A stretch of DNA of 17,728 bases. Origin: Chrysochromulina tobinii (lineage: Eukaryota; Haptophyta; Prymnesiales; Chrysochromulinaceae). The stretch spans positions 1 to 17,728 of the forward strand of contig JWZX01002827.1 in the NCBI GenBank assembly GCA_001275005.1. The letters are read 5' to 3'. A model generated the notes under the pieces. That model saw only the letters and a list, made by a program, of their open reading frames with translations, had not been told where the DNA came from and made no database searches. Below are positions 1-12,300 of the stretch, in pieces (position 1 is the first letter of the stretch; each line of letters starts with the position of its first letter). A program made the translations under genes and the position numbers.

Positions 1-311
1 GGCCTGCGCGCCTCGCGGCCGCGACGGCGTGGCCGTGCTGCGGCCTGCGCGCGCTCGGCGCCCCGGCCCGTCGGCCGGCTGGCGCCCAGCGCACGACACC
101 TCACAGGGGACCCGCTCGTGGGCATTTAGTTGCGCTTCCGAATGCAGCGTCGAAATGCAGCGAATATCGACATCGAATCCAATGTTAGCATGATTCTGGC
201 AACAGCCAACAGGACCTTCATGTAACATGTATTGCATGGCACACAGTTTATCGTTCACACCTGGACCAGCGCCACATACCGGGACCGCTCCTGCTGCTGC
301 TCTCTCTAATC
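1..311. other. 3' flank of the dynein gene and a GC-rich left edge
   Basis: Bases 130-311 are mixed-composition DNA that should contain the dynein 3' UTR; I see no canonical AATAAA on the minus strand. Bases 1-115 are extremely GC-rich, with ggcctgcgcgc repeated at 1 and 42. A plus-strand frame is open from base 1 to a TAG at 127-129, and a minus-strand frame is open from an ATG at 125 off the edge. Either could be the end or start of a neighbouring gene, but both translations are Arg/Ala-rich and uninformative. Confidence 0.4.
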
Positions 312-3300
312 TCAATCGGCCAACGCGCACAGCGCGGCGACACCCATGCGCATCCAGTAGTCGGGCGTCTTGCTGGTCGGGATGTCGAGGTCAAGGATGT
401 AGTTGCTCGAGGCGCCCGTGGTGGTGAGCACACCCTTGCGCTCTGCGGTCTTGTAGAGCGGGCACGCAAAGTCCTTTTTGTTGCGCTCAAAGTTCTGTGC
501 GGGGATGAAGTGGAAGACGGGCATCGTGTCGAACATCTCCTTGTGATACGAGTCGGCGATCATGCTGGTCGCTCGGTCGAATCGCGCGCCCACGATGAAG
601 AAGCCTTCAATGTACACGCCGTCCTTGGGCGGCTCGGGCACCTCGGTCGCCTTCTCGTACTTCATGATCTTGTACGTGTACGAGAGGGTGTCGATGGGTA
701 GCTGGTACCGGCGCGCGTGCAGCTGCAGCATGCCGGTCATGAAGCCCTGCTGGAAGAAGAAGGCGGGCAGGTTGAAGCAGTTGGGCTGCCCTTCCTTGAG
801 CCAGGAGGTGAAAAAGGTGACTCGCTCGCCGAGGTCCTTGAACCAGCCCGAGAGCGGCTTGAGCGACGGGTACGCCACCTTGGTCCACATCTTGGGCACC
901 TGGTTCTTGAGCATCGCGCCAAACATGGCGTCGAGCTCGGAGGACATGACCACGAGACCCTTGATCGAGTTCTGCAGGTCGCGGAGCGAGGTGGAGCAGC
1001 GCTTGAGCAGCCGGTTGAATCGGCTCATCTCGGCAAGCAGTACGATCTGGAGCGAGTTGAGCTCGCCCTTGTCGTTGAGCGCAAAGACGCCCTCGCCCGC
1101 GTCGGCGCGGTCGAGGACCTTGGGCAGCGCGTGCTCGAGCTGCTTGGCGAGAGCGTCGACGACCTCCTCGGCCGACGCCCCCCCGCTGCCGCCTCCGAGC
1201 GCGGGCTGGATGTCCGTCACCGTGCTCAGCAGCCCGTCGCTCTCCTGCTTCTCAAACGTGATCTTCGCGTTCGCATGCAAGCCAAAGATGCCCACCGAGT
1301 CGGTGAACGGCAGCGTGTCCACATAGTCGCGGTACCCCTGCAGGTCGGTATCAACGGGCGCGTGGTAGATGGCCGAGTCGTTGGCGAACTCGTAACCGTC
1401 CTTGAGAGCGTCCGGTGTGAAAAAGGCCTGCAGGATGCACACGAGGGTGCCCTTGTCGCAAATGTCGGTCACGCGGCCGCCGTAGTGGATCTGGCCGCAA
1501 ATGTAGAGCAGCGCGTCCCAGGGGATGACGGGCTGCTCGTCCAGGAACATCTGGAGCGTCTGGATGGAGACCTCGAGGTCGGTGTTGTTGAAGTCGTACC
1601 GGATGTTCCAGCCGAGCGGGCCGAACTTGCGGCGCTCCTGAATGACCGCGTGGAAGAAGGTGAGGCCGAAGAGCAGCTTCTTCCACTCGGCGCGCTTCTC
1701 GTGGCAGCAGTCGAAGATATCCTGCGTCATCAGGCCGAGCCACGTGCCCTTGAGGTTGGCGCGCATGCCCTTGGGTGGCTCGAAGGTCATCTTCGCGGAG
1801 CACTGGAGCACGGGCACCGGGAAGTACTTGGCGGGCATCGACGTGAGCCACAGCCGGAAGGTCTCGTTCATGCTGCTCTGCGCGGGGAAGGCCTCGACGA
1901 TCTTTTCCAACTTGGGCATCCACGATTTGGCGAGATGGCAGTTCTGTAGGATCACCCAGTCGCCATTCTTGGTCGACTTTTCGATGAGCGCGGCCGCGAT
2001 CGGCCCCTGCCCCTGGCCAAGCGAGATGGCGTGCGTCTTCTCGAGCCGCCCCTTCTCGGTCGCAAAGCGCAGAATGGTCGCCATCGGGTCCGCGCCCGCC
2101 GAGAGGACAAAGACGAGCGGGATCGAGGGCAGCGTGTCGGGGAAGACGACGTGCAGGTCGAGGGGCGGCTGGTCAATGTACTCGCGCCCCAGGTAGTCGG
2201 CAATGTACTCGGCGATGCATTCGACGATCTTCTCCGGACGGAAGACCTTGATGACGAGCAGCCGCTGGAAGGGCGTGATGGACGTGCCGAGCGGCTCGGG
2301 CAACGGGAAGACCTGCCACGGCGCATCCGCCTCCATCAGGGGCTTCCACACGGACACGTCGTTGGCGAGGCACGACGCAAAGGCGCTGAGCGGCTCGACG
2401 CGCTCCGAGATGACGCACGCGAGCACCCATTGGCTCATCTCGATGCCGTCGGGGCACGCGGGCAGCTTGGACTCGTCGACGATGCCCGCGCCCACGAGCA
2501 GCAGCTGCCACTCTGAGGGGGAGATCAGGCCCGCGTTGCGCTGGATGGCCGAGCCGAGCATGAACGAGAAGAGGATCTTGTGCTCGGAGAAGAGGGCGCG
2601 CGACACGTTCGTGTAGATGGCGAACGAGGCGTACTTCATCACATTGGCGAGCCGCTGCTCGAGCTCGCTCGCCTTCTCTGACTTTTGGATGCACACGAGG
2701 AAGAGCGCGGCGAAATACTCGAGCGAGAACTGGTACATGTCGCCAATCATGCCGAGATCGGCAATGGTGAAGTAGATGATCGAGCCGCGCGTCGCCGCGG
2801 GCGTGTACGTGAGGCGCGTGGCGTCGATCTCCTTGTTGGTGGTCTCGGCCTCTGCTACGCGCCCCTGGATGACGCTGGACGTGATCTTCGAGTCTGAGAG
2901 CGCGTTGATGAGCACCTCGTCATCGAGGATGTTGCCCTCGGACTCGGAGAGCAGCCGGAGGATCTTATCCTGCAGGTCCTTGAGCTGACGCTTGTCGGCC
3001 GCGAGCGTCTTGATGAGCTGGTTCTTGGCGCGCTCGAGGTCGGGCCGCTCCTCGCGCACCACGAGGCCGAGCAGCTGGTCCTCGAGGCCCTCCTGCGTCA
3101 CGGTGAAGTTGATGATGGTCACCTTGATGCACACCTCGGGCAGGTAGTGCGGGTTGGGCAGCTTGGTCGTCAGGTAGAACTTGAAGTTCTCATTGTAGTC
3201 AATGTCCGAGTCGCCCAGCCGGATCAGCGAGCGCCCTCCCTGCTTGTAGATCTGCTTCTGGAGCACCGGCTCGAGCGCCGGATCGAGCTCCTCGCCCACG

Positions 3301-6300
3301 TCCTCGAGGATCACTGGAGAGCCCATTCGGATGGCATTCTCGAGCGTGCGCAAAATGGTCGGGTCGTTGCCCTTGCACACCTTGACCCCGTTCGCCGCCT
3401 CCATATTGCGCATCCACTTGTTGGCCTGCGCCTGCGGGTCGATGGCGAGCGGCCAGCGCTTGCCGCGGGTCGCCAGGATACCGTTCTCCGTCGAGTACTC
3501 GTCGACGGGCAGCCCGAAGATCTGCCACTCGGCCGTCTCAACCGGATCTCCCATCACCTCGGGCAGAGAGAAGACGGGCGAGGCGGGGATGCCGCGCTCG
3601 TTGCACTGCGTGACCCACTGCGCCATGCACTCCTTGCGGAACCCGGTGGTGAACGGGCCGCAGTACGCGATGAAGGCGGCGGCGATGAAGACGTCGCCGG
3701 TCAGGTTGTTGTAGCCGGTGCGCAGCGTCTCGACCGTCTCGGCCCAACGCACCGACTCCTCCGCGAGGCCCGAGGTGAGCTTGCCCGCGCGGATGAGCCG
3801 TTTGGCCGTCGTGTCCGCCGTGTCCTGCAACAGCTTGCTCTCGGCCACGCACCGGTCGCAGGTGGCCTGCAGGTTCTCGACCTTGGCGATGACCTCGGCG
3901 AGCGCGTCCTGCACCTTCTTGAGCTTCACCTGCTCGGCCTGGAGCGTTGCCATCGATTCGGCGAGCACGAGCTTCTTAGGCTCCACCACCTTGGCCACCT
4001 CATCGTACACCTTCATCGCGCGCACCCACATGCAGAGCGACTTGGCAGCGGACGACACCTTCTGCACCTTGTCCGGCTCGAACTCCTCGTCGTTGTAGTA
4101 TTTGAGGATCTTCTTGATGGTCGCGGGCGGGATGTTGTCCTTGTCGTAGTCCTTGAGCCTCTGCAGGAAGCCCGTATCGCTCATGACCTTCTTCGCCGTG
4201 TCCCAGTCCGGCGCCGAGCCGAGCAGGATGCACACAGCCTCGAGCACCTTTTGCACGAGCGGCGGCGGCGACTTGAAGTTCTTGATCTCGACGATGTCGT
4301 TCTTGGAGAGCGAGTCGAGGGCCTTGATGGCGTTGTTCATCGCGGGCATCGCCGCCTCGAGATCCCGCTTCGCGTCGTCGGCGATCACCTGCACCTTGTC
4401 GGCGACCTCCTTGACGGCCGCCTCATCCTTGGCCACCTGGGCTTTGGTCTTGTCGGCCTCGACGCGGTCCTTGTTCACCTGGATGATCATCACCTCAGTC
4501 TCCTTGGACTTGCGCTCGAGCTCGGGCTGCAGCGCCGTGAGCGTCTTCTGCATGCCGTCGACCATCGCGTTCGTCTCGGTCAGCTTCTTGATGCCGACCT
4601 CGAGGCGCTTGATGCCCACGTCCATGATGCCGCGCTTGACGTCGAGCTTGCCCAGGTAGAGCGCGATCAGCTCGAGGAACGACTTGGGCGTCACGTAGAA
4701 GCGCCGCTTGAGCTGCGCGAAGAACTTTTGCGACATGTCGATGACGGTCGTGTGGATGATGGACGACATGTCGATCAGCCCTGTCAGGATCGTCATACGC
4801 ACCTCGGGGTCGTCGCCGAACTCGAGAGGCTCGAGGAACTGCTTGGCGACGCTCTGGAGCGCCTCGACGGGCCACCGGTCGTACCAGTCGATGGTGCAGC
4901 AGTTGATGAGCGACGGGAACATGCGGCAGCGCACGCGGAACGCGGAGCCGACGGGCGACATCGCGAGTACGATGTGCAGGTTCTCGCGCGTGCGGTCGAC
5001 AAAGAGCTTCTTCAAGTTGTCCTTGGTCTCGGGGATCTCGCGATCCTTGGCGAGCGGGCGCATGCCGTTGGTGATCTTCTCCCACTCATCGTTCGCGAAG
5101 AGGTTGGGCACCTCGCCCGAGTTGAGGATGTTGTTGATGTCCTCGACGAAGGACTCCTCGACGACCTGGGTGTCGGCGAAGAGGAAGACGATCGGCGAGC
5201 CGACGACGCCCTCCTCGTTCTTGTCGCAGCCCGCGGTGAAGAAGCACTTTTTGAGGTCCTCGCGGAACTCGACGATGCCGTACCCCTTGGTCAGCTCGAT
5301 CTGGAAGCATTTCATCTCGCTCATGTACGCGGCGAAGCGCGTGAGCGACTGCTTGCCCGAGCCGCCCACGCCGACGAGCATCGCGTTGCCGCGCGGCTGG
5401 CGCAGCACGCGCGCCAGGCGAGAGACGTGGTCGATCGCGTCCCAAAAGAAGACGAGCTTCATCTCCTTATTCTCAGAGTTGTACTGGTCGAGGTAGTCGA
5501 CGAAGAGCGTCGAGAGCTTGTTTGTGTCCGCCACCATCTCGTACTTGCGATCGTCGCGCGGCACGCCCATCTTCGTGTAGTCGCCGAAGACGAGCTTCTG
5601 CTCGGAGCAAAAGATGTCCTCATAGCTCTTGCTCATCTTGAACTGCACCTTGAGCGAGTCGACGACCATGCCGCCAAAGTACTTGCGGTCGTCGTCGTCG
5701 ATGAGGCGGTCGGAAAAGACGCGCAGCGCCTCGTGCGCCCAGAGCATCGCCAGCGTCTCCTTATTCGGGATCTGGTTCGGCCGCATCATGAGCACGCCCT
5801 GCACGATCTTGGACACGTCGCGCAGGTTGAACGTGTAGTGCGCCTTGGCCGGGATCGGCTTGAGCTCATTGAGCACCGAAAAGTAGATCTCGACCGAGGA
5901 CTCGACGATCGGCTTGGCCAGCGCCATGATGTCCGCGTTGCCGTTGATCGCGAGCGCTCCCTCGACGATCTTCGAGAAGATGCGCTTCATCGCATCGCTC
6001 GACGGCTGCGTCACGGCGACGACCGTGTGGTGGCGTACGTAGCGCGGCGTGAGCGGCATCTTGCCGCCGCCAGGCGGGCCGCATGCGCAGCACGAGGTCA
6101 CGCGCACGATGTCCTTGAAGAAGAGCTTCTGCCGGTCGTAGAAGCCCTTGAAGTCCAGGAACTGACGAATGAGCTCGACGGGCGGCGACGCGCCGTACTC
6201 CTCGAGGGCGGGCATGTTGACGTCGTCGATGAACATGACGAGCCGCTTGCCGGGCGGTGGGCCGAGGAGCGTCTTCTTGAGCTTGTCGAGCTTGGACTCG

Positions 6301-9300
6301 ATCGCCTCCTGAGTCTGGCGCGCCTTTGTCTGCGCCGAGTACGAGATGTCGATGCGCGTCCAGCTGCCGCCGTCGACCATCGCCGTCATCGCCGCTGCGA
6401 TGACGACGGACTTACCCACGCCTGACTGGCCAGTGAAGAGCACCGGCCGATCGACGAGGAGCGATTTTGTGAAGACAAAAGAGTAGCGAACCGTGTCGAC
6501 GGTGGGCACGAGCATCGAAAAGAAGGACGCTTTCGGGTCGTACGTGAAGTCGGGCGTGATGTCCTTCCACGGCTTGAAGTCCTTCGCCGGCAGGTCGACG
6601 TAGTAGTCGTGCACGTCGCCGCCGCCCGGGAACTGCACCGAGAGCGAGCCGAGGAGCTCACGCAGCATGTCGTCGAAGGACTGCCAGTGCAGCTCGTCGA
6701 TGGACGCGCCGATCGACCAGATGAGCGAGAAGAAGTAGATTGACGAGCACACCTTCTTGTTGTCGTCGTGCTTCGCGTCAGCCAGGTCGAGCTTGGCCAG
6801 CGGGATGAGCGCAATGAACATGGCGCAGAGCGACTCGATGAGCTGAGAGTCCACCGTGGGCACGAGCTCGCGCTTGGCATCGCGGTGCCACTTGAGGCAC
6901 ACGTCGATCGTGCTTGAGAAGAGGCCAAAGACGTGCTCCGAGAGCGCGGCCGACAGGCGCGCATTCATCGGCTCGCCATACTCGTTCTTCAGGTTCTTGG
7001 CGGGGAAGAGCTCGCGCTCGGTCCACGAGGTCACGTACGGGCGCCAGCCGAGGTTCTCGGGGGTCAGGTACACGATGCCCACACGCGAGACGGTCGCGGG
7101 GGAGGCGACGGAGAGGTCCTCGACCTCGAAGACCATGTGCATCTTCTTGTTGAGCTTGATGCGCTCGCCGTTGGCCAGGCAGAGGGTCATGTTGTCGTCG
7201 AGCACGGTGTTCATGTTCTCGATCCAGATGGCGTCGACGGGGCCGTCGAAGACGACCCACTGGTAGTCGTCCGACTGGCCAGTGAGGGTGACCGCGCCGC
7301 GGATGAATGTGGAGCCGAGCCCGTCAGTCCACTCCTGCGTGAGCGGGTTGAACTCGCCATAGAGCTCGCCCATCGTGATGCACTTGGGGTTGAAGATGTA
7401 GGTCCTGCACTCCTGCGCCATCGCGGTGTCTTGGTGTTTCTGCTCCTTGAGCTTCCCCTGCGCCGACTGGAGCGCGCGCAGGCAGCACGACTTGCCGCCA
7501 CCCGTTGGGCCAACGGTCATCACGCCGAGGCGCACGTTCATCGTTTGGTACAGCTCGATCGTCTTGACGACGAAGCGCGGTACGACCTGGAGGCCAGCGC
7601 GCACCAGAGCATCCTCGCACGCGAGCTTGAGCGCTCCGTAGTCGACGGCGGGGATCTCTAGGTTCGGGTACAGGTCGCCAATGATGCCCGCGAAGAGGGG
7701 CAGATCGTCCGCAAGGAAGCGAGGGATGTTCGCCTCGAGCATCGCACGGATGAGCGAGATGTTCTCGTGCAGCTCGGGGTTGGCGCGCTTCTGCTCGCCC
7801 GCCATCACGAGCACCGACTTGACCTGGCGCATGCCGTAGTCGTAGTGGTCCTGCTGCGAGAGCTGCTCGGAGCAGAGCTTGTACATCTTGACCATTTTCT
7901 GGGCGAGGACGCGCGAGTCGAGGAAGCCCTCGGCGTACAGCATGATCTCGCCGATGAGGGCGTAATCGGGCACCATCATCGAGACCGGGCGGAAGAGCGC
8001 CTTGAGGTTGTCGGGCAGCTCGGTGCGGCCGGCGTAGCCCGGGTTCATCGTGATGAAGACGCCGCACGTCGGCTTGAGCCCGATCGTGTGCCCCTCAAAG
8101 AGGAATCGGGAGACCTCGGCGAGGAGCGCCTGCCGGACGGCGAGCAGCTGCTGCGCGACGACCGAGAGCACCTCGATGTCGATCCGGTTGAACTCGTCGA
8201 GGCACGTCCAGCAGCCCGTCTGCGCCACGCCCGAGAAGAGCTTGCCCATCATCTTGTAGTCGAGCTGGTCGGAGCAGTTGAAGACGACGCACTGGACGGC
8301 GATGCCCTTGGCGAGGTCCTTGGTCGACTCGGTCTTGCCCGTGCCTGCGGGGCCCGCGGGCGCCGAGCCGAGCTTGACATGCAGGCCGCCCGTGATGGTG
8401 AGCCAGCAGCGGTCGGTAAGCGGCGTAATCACGAGGCGCGAGAGGCAGCCCTGGTACTCGCACCCGTAGAGGATCTTTGCATTCACCTGGCGCACGACGC
8501 AGTCGTCGATCTCGACGTCCCAATAGAAGCGCAGCTGCATCTGCCACGTGAACGAGTGCGGAGAGTCGACCTTCTCCTTGACCATGTCCGTCACGATGTC
8601 ACGGTTGTGCACGTCGCCGGTGATAAGCGCGCAGAACACCTTGCGGTGCAGCTTGGGCAGCTCGCCGCCCACCTGGAGCGCGCACTCGTTGAGCTCCTGC
8701 ACCTGGATCCCGTTATACTCCTTGAGCGAGGCGGGCCGGGTGGACTTATCGCCCTGCGAGAGGCGCAGCTCGACCTCCTTGGCCCAGAAGATGGCCGCGA
8801 CGGTGATGACGATCTGCGCGGCGTGGCCCTTGATCCACGGGATGCGCTCCTCCTCTTCAAATTCGCCCACGGCCACCTTGATGAGCTCGCGGATCGAGCG
8901 GAACATGGCGTCCTCGACGGCGCCCAGCCAGCTCTCGACGTTGCCGCGCGCCTTGAGGTTCTTGCCGAGCCCGACCTTCTCGCCTTCGCCCGAGTACATG
9001 GCGAAGATGTCGATCGAGTTTGGCTCCGACCCGAAGTCGAGCTTCTTGATGTTGTCGAAGCACTTGATCAGATGGGGCTGCACCGCCTGCGGGTTGCGCG
9101 CCTCGGCCAGGATCTCAAGCAGCTCGTCGTTCGAGAGGAAGAAGAAGCGCGGGAAGGCGTTGCGCTTCGTCTCGAGATACTCCTCGAGATTCTTCTGGAC
9201 GCGATCGAGGGTCGCGTTCGCCTTCTCGAGGTTTTCCTTGAGCTTGGGCGCGGTGGCCTGCTTGAGCGCCGACGGGTCGGCGTTCGTCTTGCGCATCAGC

Positions 9301-12300
9301 TCGAGCCACATCTTGTTGACCTTGTCGAAGTCCTTGTACTCGTTGGGCAGCTGGCGCTGGATGTCGGCGGCCTTGAAGATGGACTCAAGATACATCCACG
9401 AGCGCTGGACCGCAAGCCACTCGTCGAGCGTCTCGGAGAAGAGGCGCAGCTTCTTCTCCCACTCGTCGACCTTTTTCTGCATCGGGCCGACGAAGCGCGA
9501 GCCGAGGATGGTCTGTACGGCCACCTGGGTCTCTTCGAGCACGGCCATGACGTCGTCGACGCCGCCGAGGATGAAGACGTCCTTTTGCTCCTTGTACATG
9601 TTGAGCCCGAACTCGAGAGTCTTCCAAGCGTTCTCCACCTTGGCGAGCATCTCCTCGAGCACGGCCTCCTGCGTCGCCGCCACCGAGATCCCCTCGATCT
9701 CGTCCTTGAACTCGTTCACCTTGAGGTCGAGCAGGTAGCCCAGCGAGAACACTCCCTCGGTGCGATCGATGGGCGTGTGGATGGCCATCTCGATGTTCTC
9801 CCAGTGGCGCGGCTGGAGCGCCGTATTGCGCAGAGCGACCACGACGGGCGTCAAGGCCTTGAACACGGTCACCGCATCGGCGAGCTTGGGCAGCACCGTG
9901 TTTGTCGGCAGGCCCTTGTCACACTGAGCGACGACCTTGCCATACTTGGCCACGGTGACCTGCATCAGCTCGGTGTTGAGCGTCTCGAAGGGTGCCTTCT
10001 TCCATGCCTCTACCTGCTCGCCAAAGTCGTTCAGGCCCTGCCACATGTTGCGCTTGAGCTTGAGGTTCACCTCGAGCGTCTCGACGTCGTCGTACTTGGT
10101 CACCGGCACCTTGAGTACCTCCTGGTACGACTCGAAGCGCGCCGAGCTCTCCTTGAGCTCGTTGAACGACGCCCACCAGCCATCGAGCATGGCCAGCGCC
10201 TCGTCCATCGGCGTGTGGCCGTCGTAGACTCGCTTGTCTTCGCACTCGGTGCGCAGCTCGCTCGCCTGGTTGCGCAGCTTCTCGATCGACGTGTCGATCG
10301 AGCCCACGAAGTTGTTGGTCTTCTCCTCCTGCCCGGCCTCGCACTCGGCCACAATGTTGGACACCTGGAGCAGGCCCGAATCCATCATTCGGATCGCCGC
10401 GGTGTCTGAGTCCGGCACAGGCACCTTGTACTTGCCCATGAGCTCGTACATGTCCTGCACGAGCTTGCCCCGCTCTGAGAACTCGGGCTGGCGTGCGTTG
10501 GTCGTGATGAGGAACTTGGAGAAGGCGACAAAGTCCTCGACGTTGTCGGGCGTCTTGGAGAGCGTCTCGTTCGCATTCGAGAGCTCCGCGAGCAGCTTCT
10601 GCGTGTGGTCCTTGGCGAGGCGCGGCAGGGTGCGGAAAATGTCGTCGAGGCAGCGGCGCGGCGAGGGCATGAAGAGGTCCTTGACCCGCGAGTTGTTGGC
10701 CGCGAAAATGCCCACCTCGGCCGCGAGCGGGATGTTCCTCATCATGAGCTCCTGCTCGATGAACTTGTCCATCAGCTGTTGCCATTCCTCGAGCGTCGCC
10801 TCGGCGTAGGTCGCCATGTCTGTGCTCTCGTTTTGGAGGTAGATGGTCGTGTGCGGCTCGAGCATCGTCGTGTACACCTGCACCTGCGCAAAGTGGGTGT
10901 CGAACGACGTCCGGATCGCGTCGCACACGTTGTTGTACTCGTCGTTGTCGTCGATGAGCCCCTTGATGTCGAAGCCCTCGCTGATCTCGGCAGTGTCCTG
11001 CCGCCCGTTGATGACGGGCTGCGTGTAGCGCTTGAACGAGCCGTGCGAGATGAGGGTGCCCACCGTCATGAGCATGTTGACGAAATCCATGATCGTCGCG
11101 TCGATGCGGTGCGAGAACTCGTGCGCCGACGGCGAGTACTCGATCGCGTCGGGGGCCTGGAAGTAAATGTCGACCTGGAAGAGGGGCTTGTCCTTCACGG
11201 GCGGCTTCTTCCCTTTGGCGAGCATCTTCTCGAGCTCGGCCTTCTGCTCCTCCGTCAGCACCGGCGGCTCGTGGTAGCCCGGCTTGACGCTCTCGAACAT
11301 GTACAGAAGGTCGCTGAGCGACGACATGAGCAGCTGATGAAGCGTCGACAGCACAATGTAGTCGACCACCCGAATGTAGTTGGTGATCTTCTTGCAGACG
11401 GAGCGCAGCTGCGCCTGCTGTAGGAAGGAGCGTTTGACGACGGCCTCGCCCTTGCCCGGGCGAGGCGTCGTCTGGTCGCCAGCGCCCGCCGCCGCGGAAG
11501 CCTGCGCCGACTCTTCACGCTCAAACCGGTCGAGCGCCGTGTCGCACGCCTGCTGCACCGCCTCGCGTACGGCCTCAAAGAAGTGGCCGAGCTTCTCGCA
11601 CGTGAGAATCTTGTGCTCCTCCTGCGCGTTCACGAAGGCGTCGAGCGTGTATGTCGAGCCCTTCTTGATCTTGTGCAGCTTCATCTGCGAGAGCTCGACG
11701 CAGAGCTTGCGCACCTGGAGCAGCGACGGCTGGAAGGTCGAGTTGAGGATGAAAAGGTGGTTAGAGAGCACCGTGCCGGCGGCGATCATCTTGTCCTTCT
11801 TGATGACGCCCCTCCACGACGAGTACGCCTTCCAGCTCTGGTACTGCTTGAAGAAGGGGATCGCCATCACCTCCTTGAAGCGCGACGCCTCCACTTCCCA
11901 CTGCTCGAGCGGAGTGAACTCGGTCACCTCCTGCTTGCCTTTGCGGTTGCAGTGGGTCACGCCCGCCTCGGAGATGGTGTAGTGGTCGGTTTGGTCCACC
12001 TCGTGGAAGGGCACGATCTTCAGGTCGTATGGGTCCCAGATCGCGCCGTGCGCGTTCGCGATGTTCATGTATGCGAACTCGTGCTCCGCGAGCGATGTCC
12101 TCAGCATCTGGATGAACCAGAACGGGTCGCGCTTGACGGTGGCGCCGGCGCTGGCGCCGGCGCCGTTGGCTGCAGCAGCGACAGTGCCGTTGGAGGCAGC
12201 GGCGGCGGGCGCAGCGGCGGCCAGCGGCGGCGGCGGCGGCGGCGGCTTCGGCAGGCTGCGCGACATCTTGGAGAATGGCATTGGCGCCGACGCCGAGAGC

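Noticed and set aside
717-1949. A 410-codon plus-strand open frame at the dynein C-terminal end
   Set aside because: It is an in-phase antisense shadow; the minus strand there encodes the conserved C-terminal dynein domain.
3147-6425. A 1092-codon open frame on the plus strand inside the dynein gene
   Set aside because: It is codon-aligned with the dynein frame on the opposite strand. In this register an antisense stop requires TTA, CTA or TCA in the sense gene, and the GC-rich codon usage nearly avoids these. The translation (Leu/Val/Arg/His/Glu-rich) resembles no protein.
7767-10409. An 880-codon plus-strand open frame
   Set aside because: It has the same in-phase antisense register over an intact dynein coding sequence and the same biased composition; it is a shadow of codon bias.
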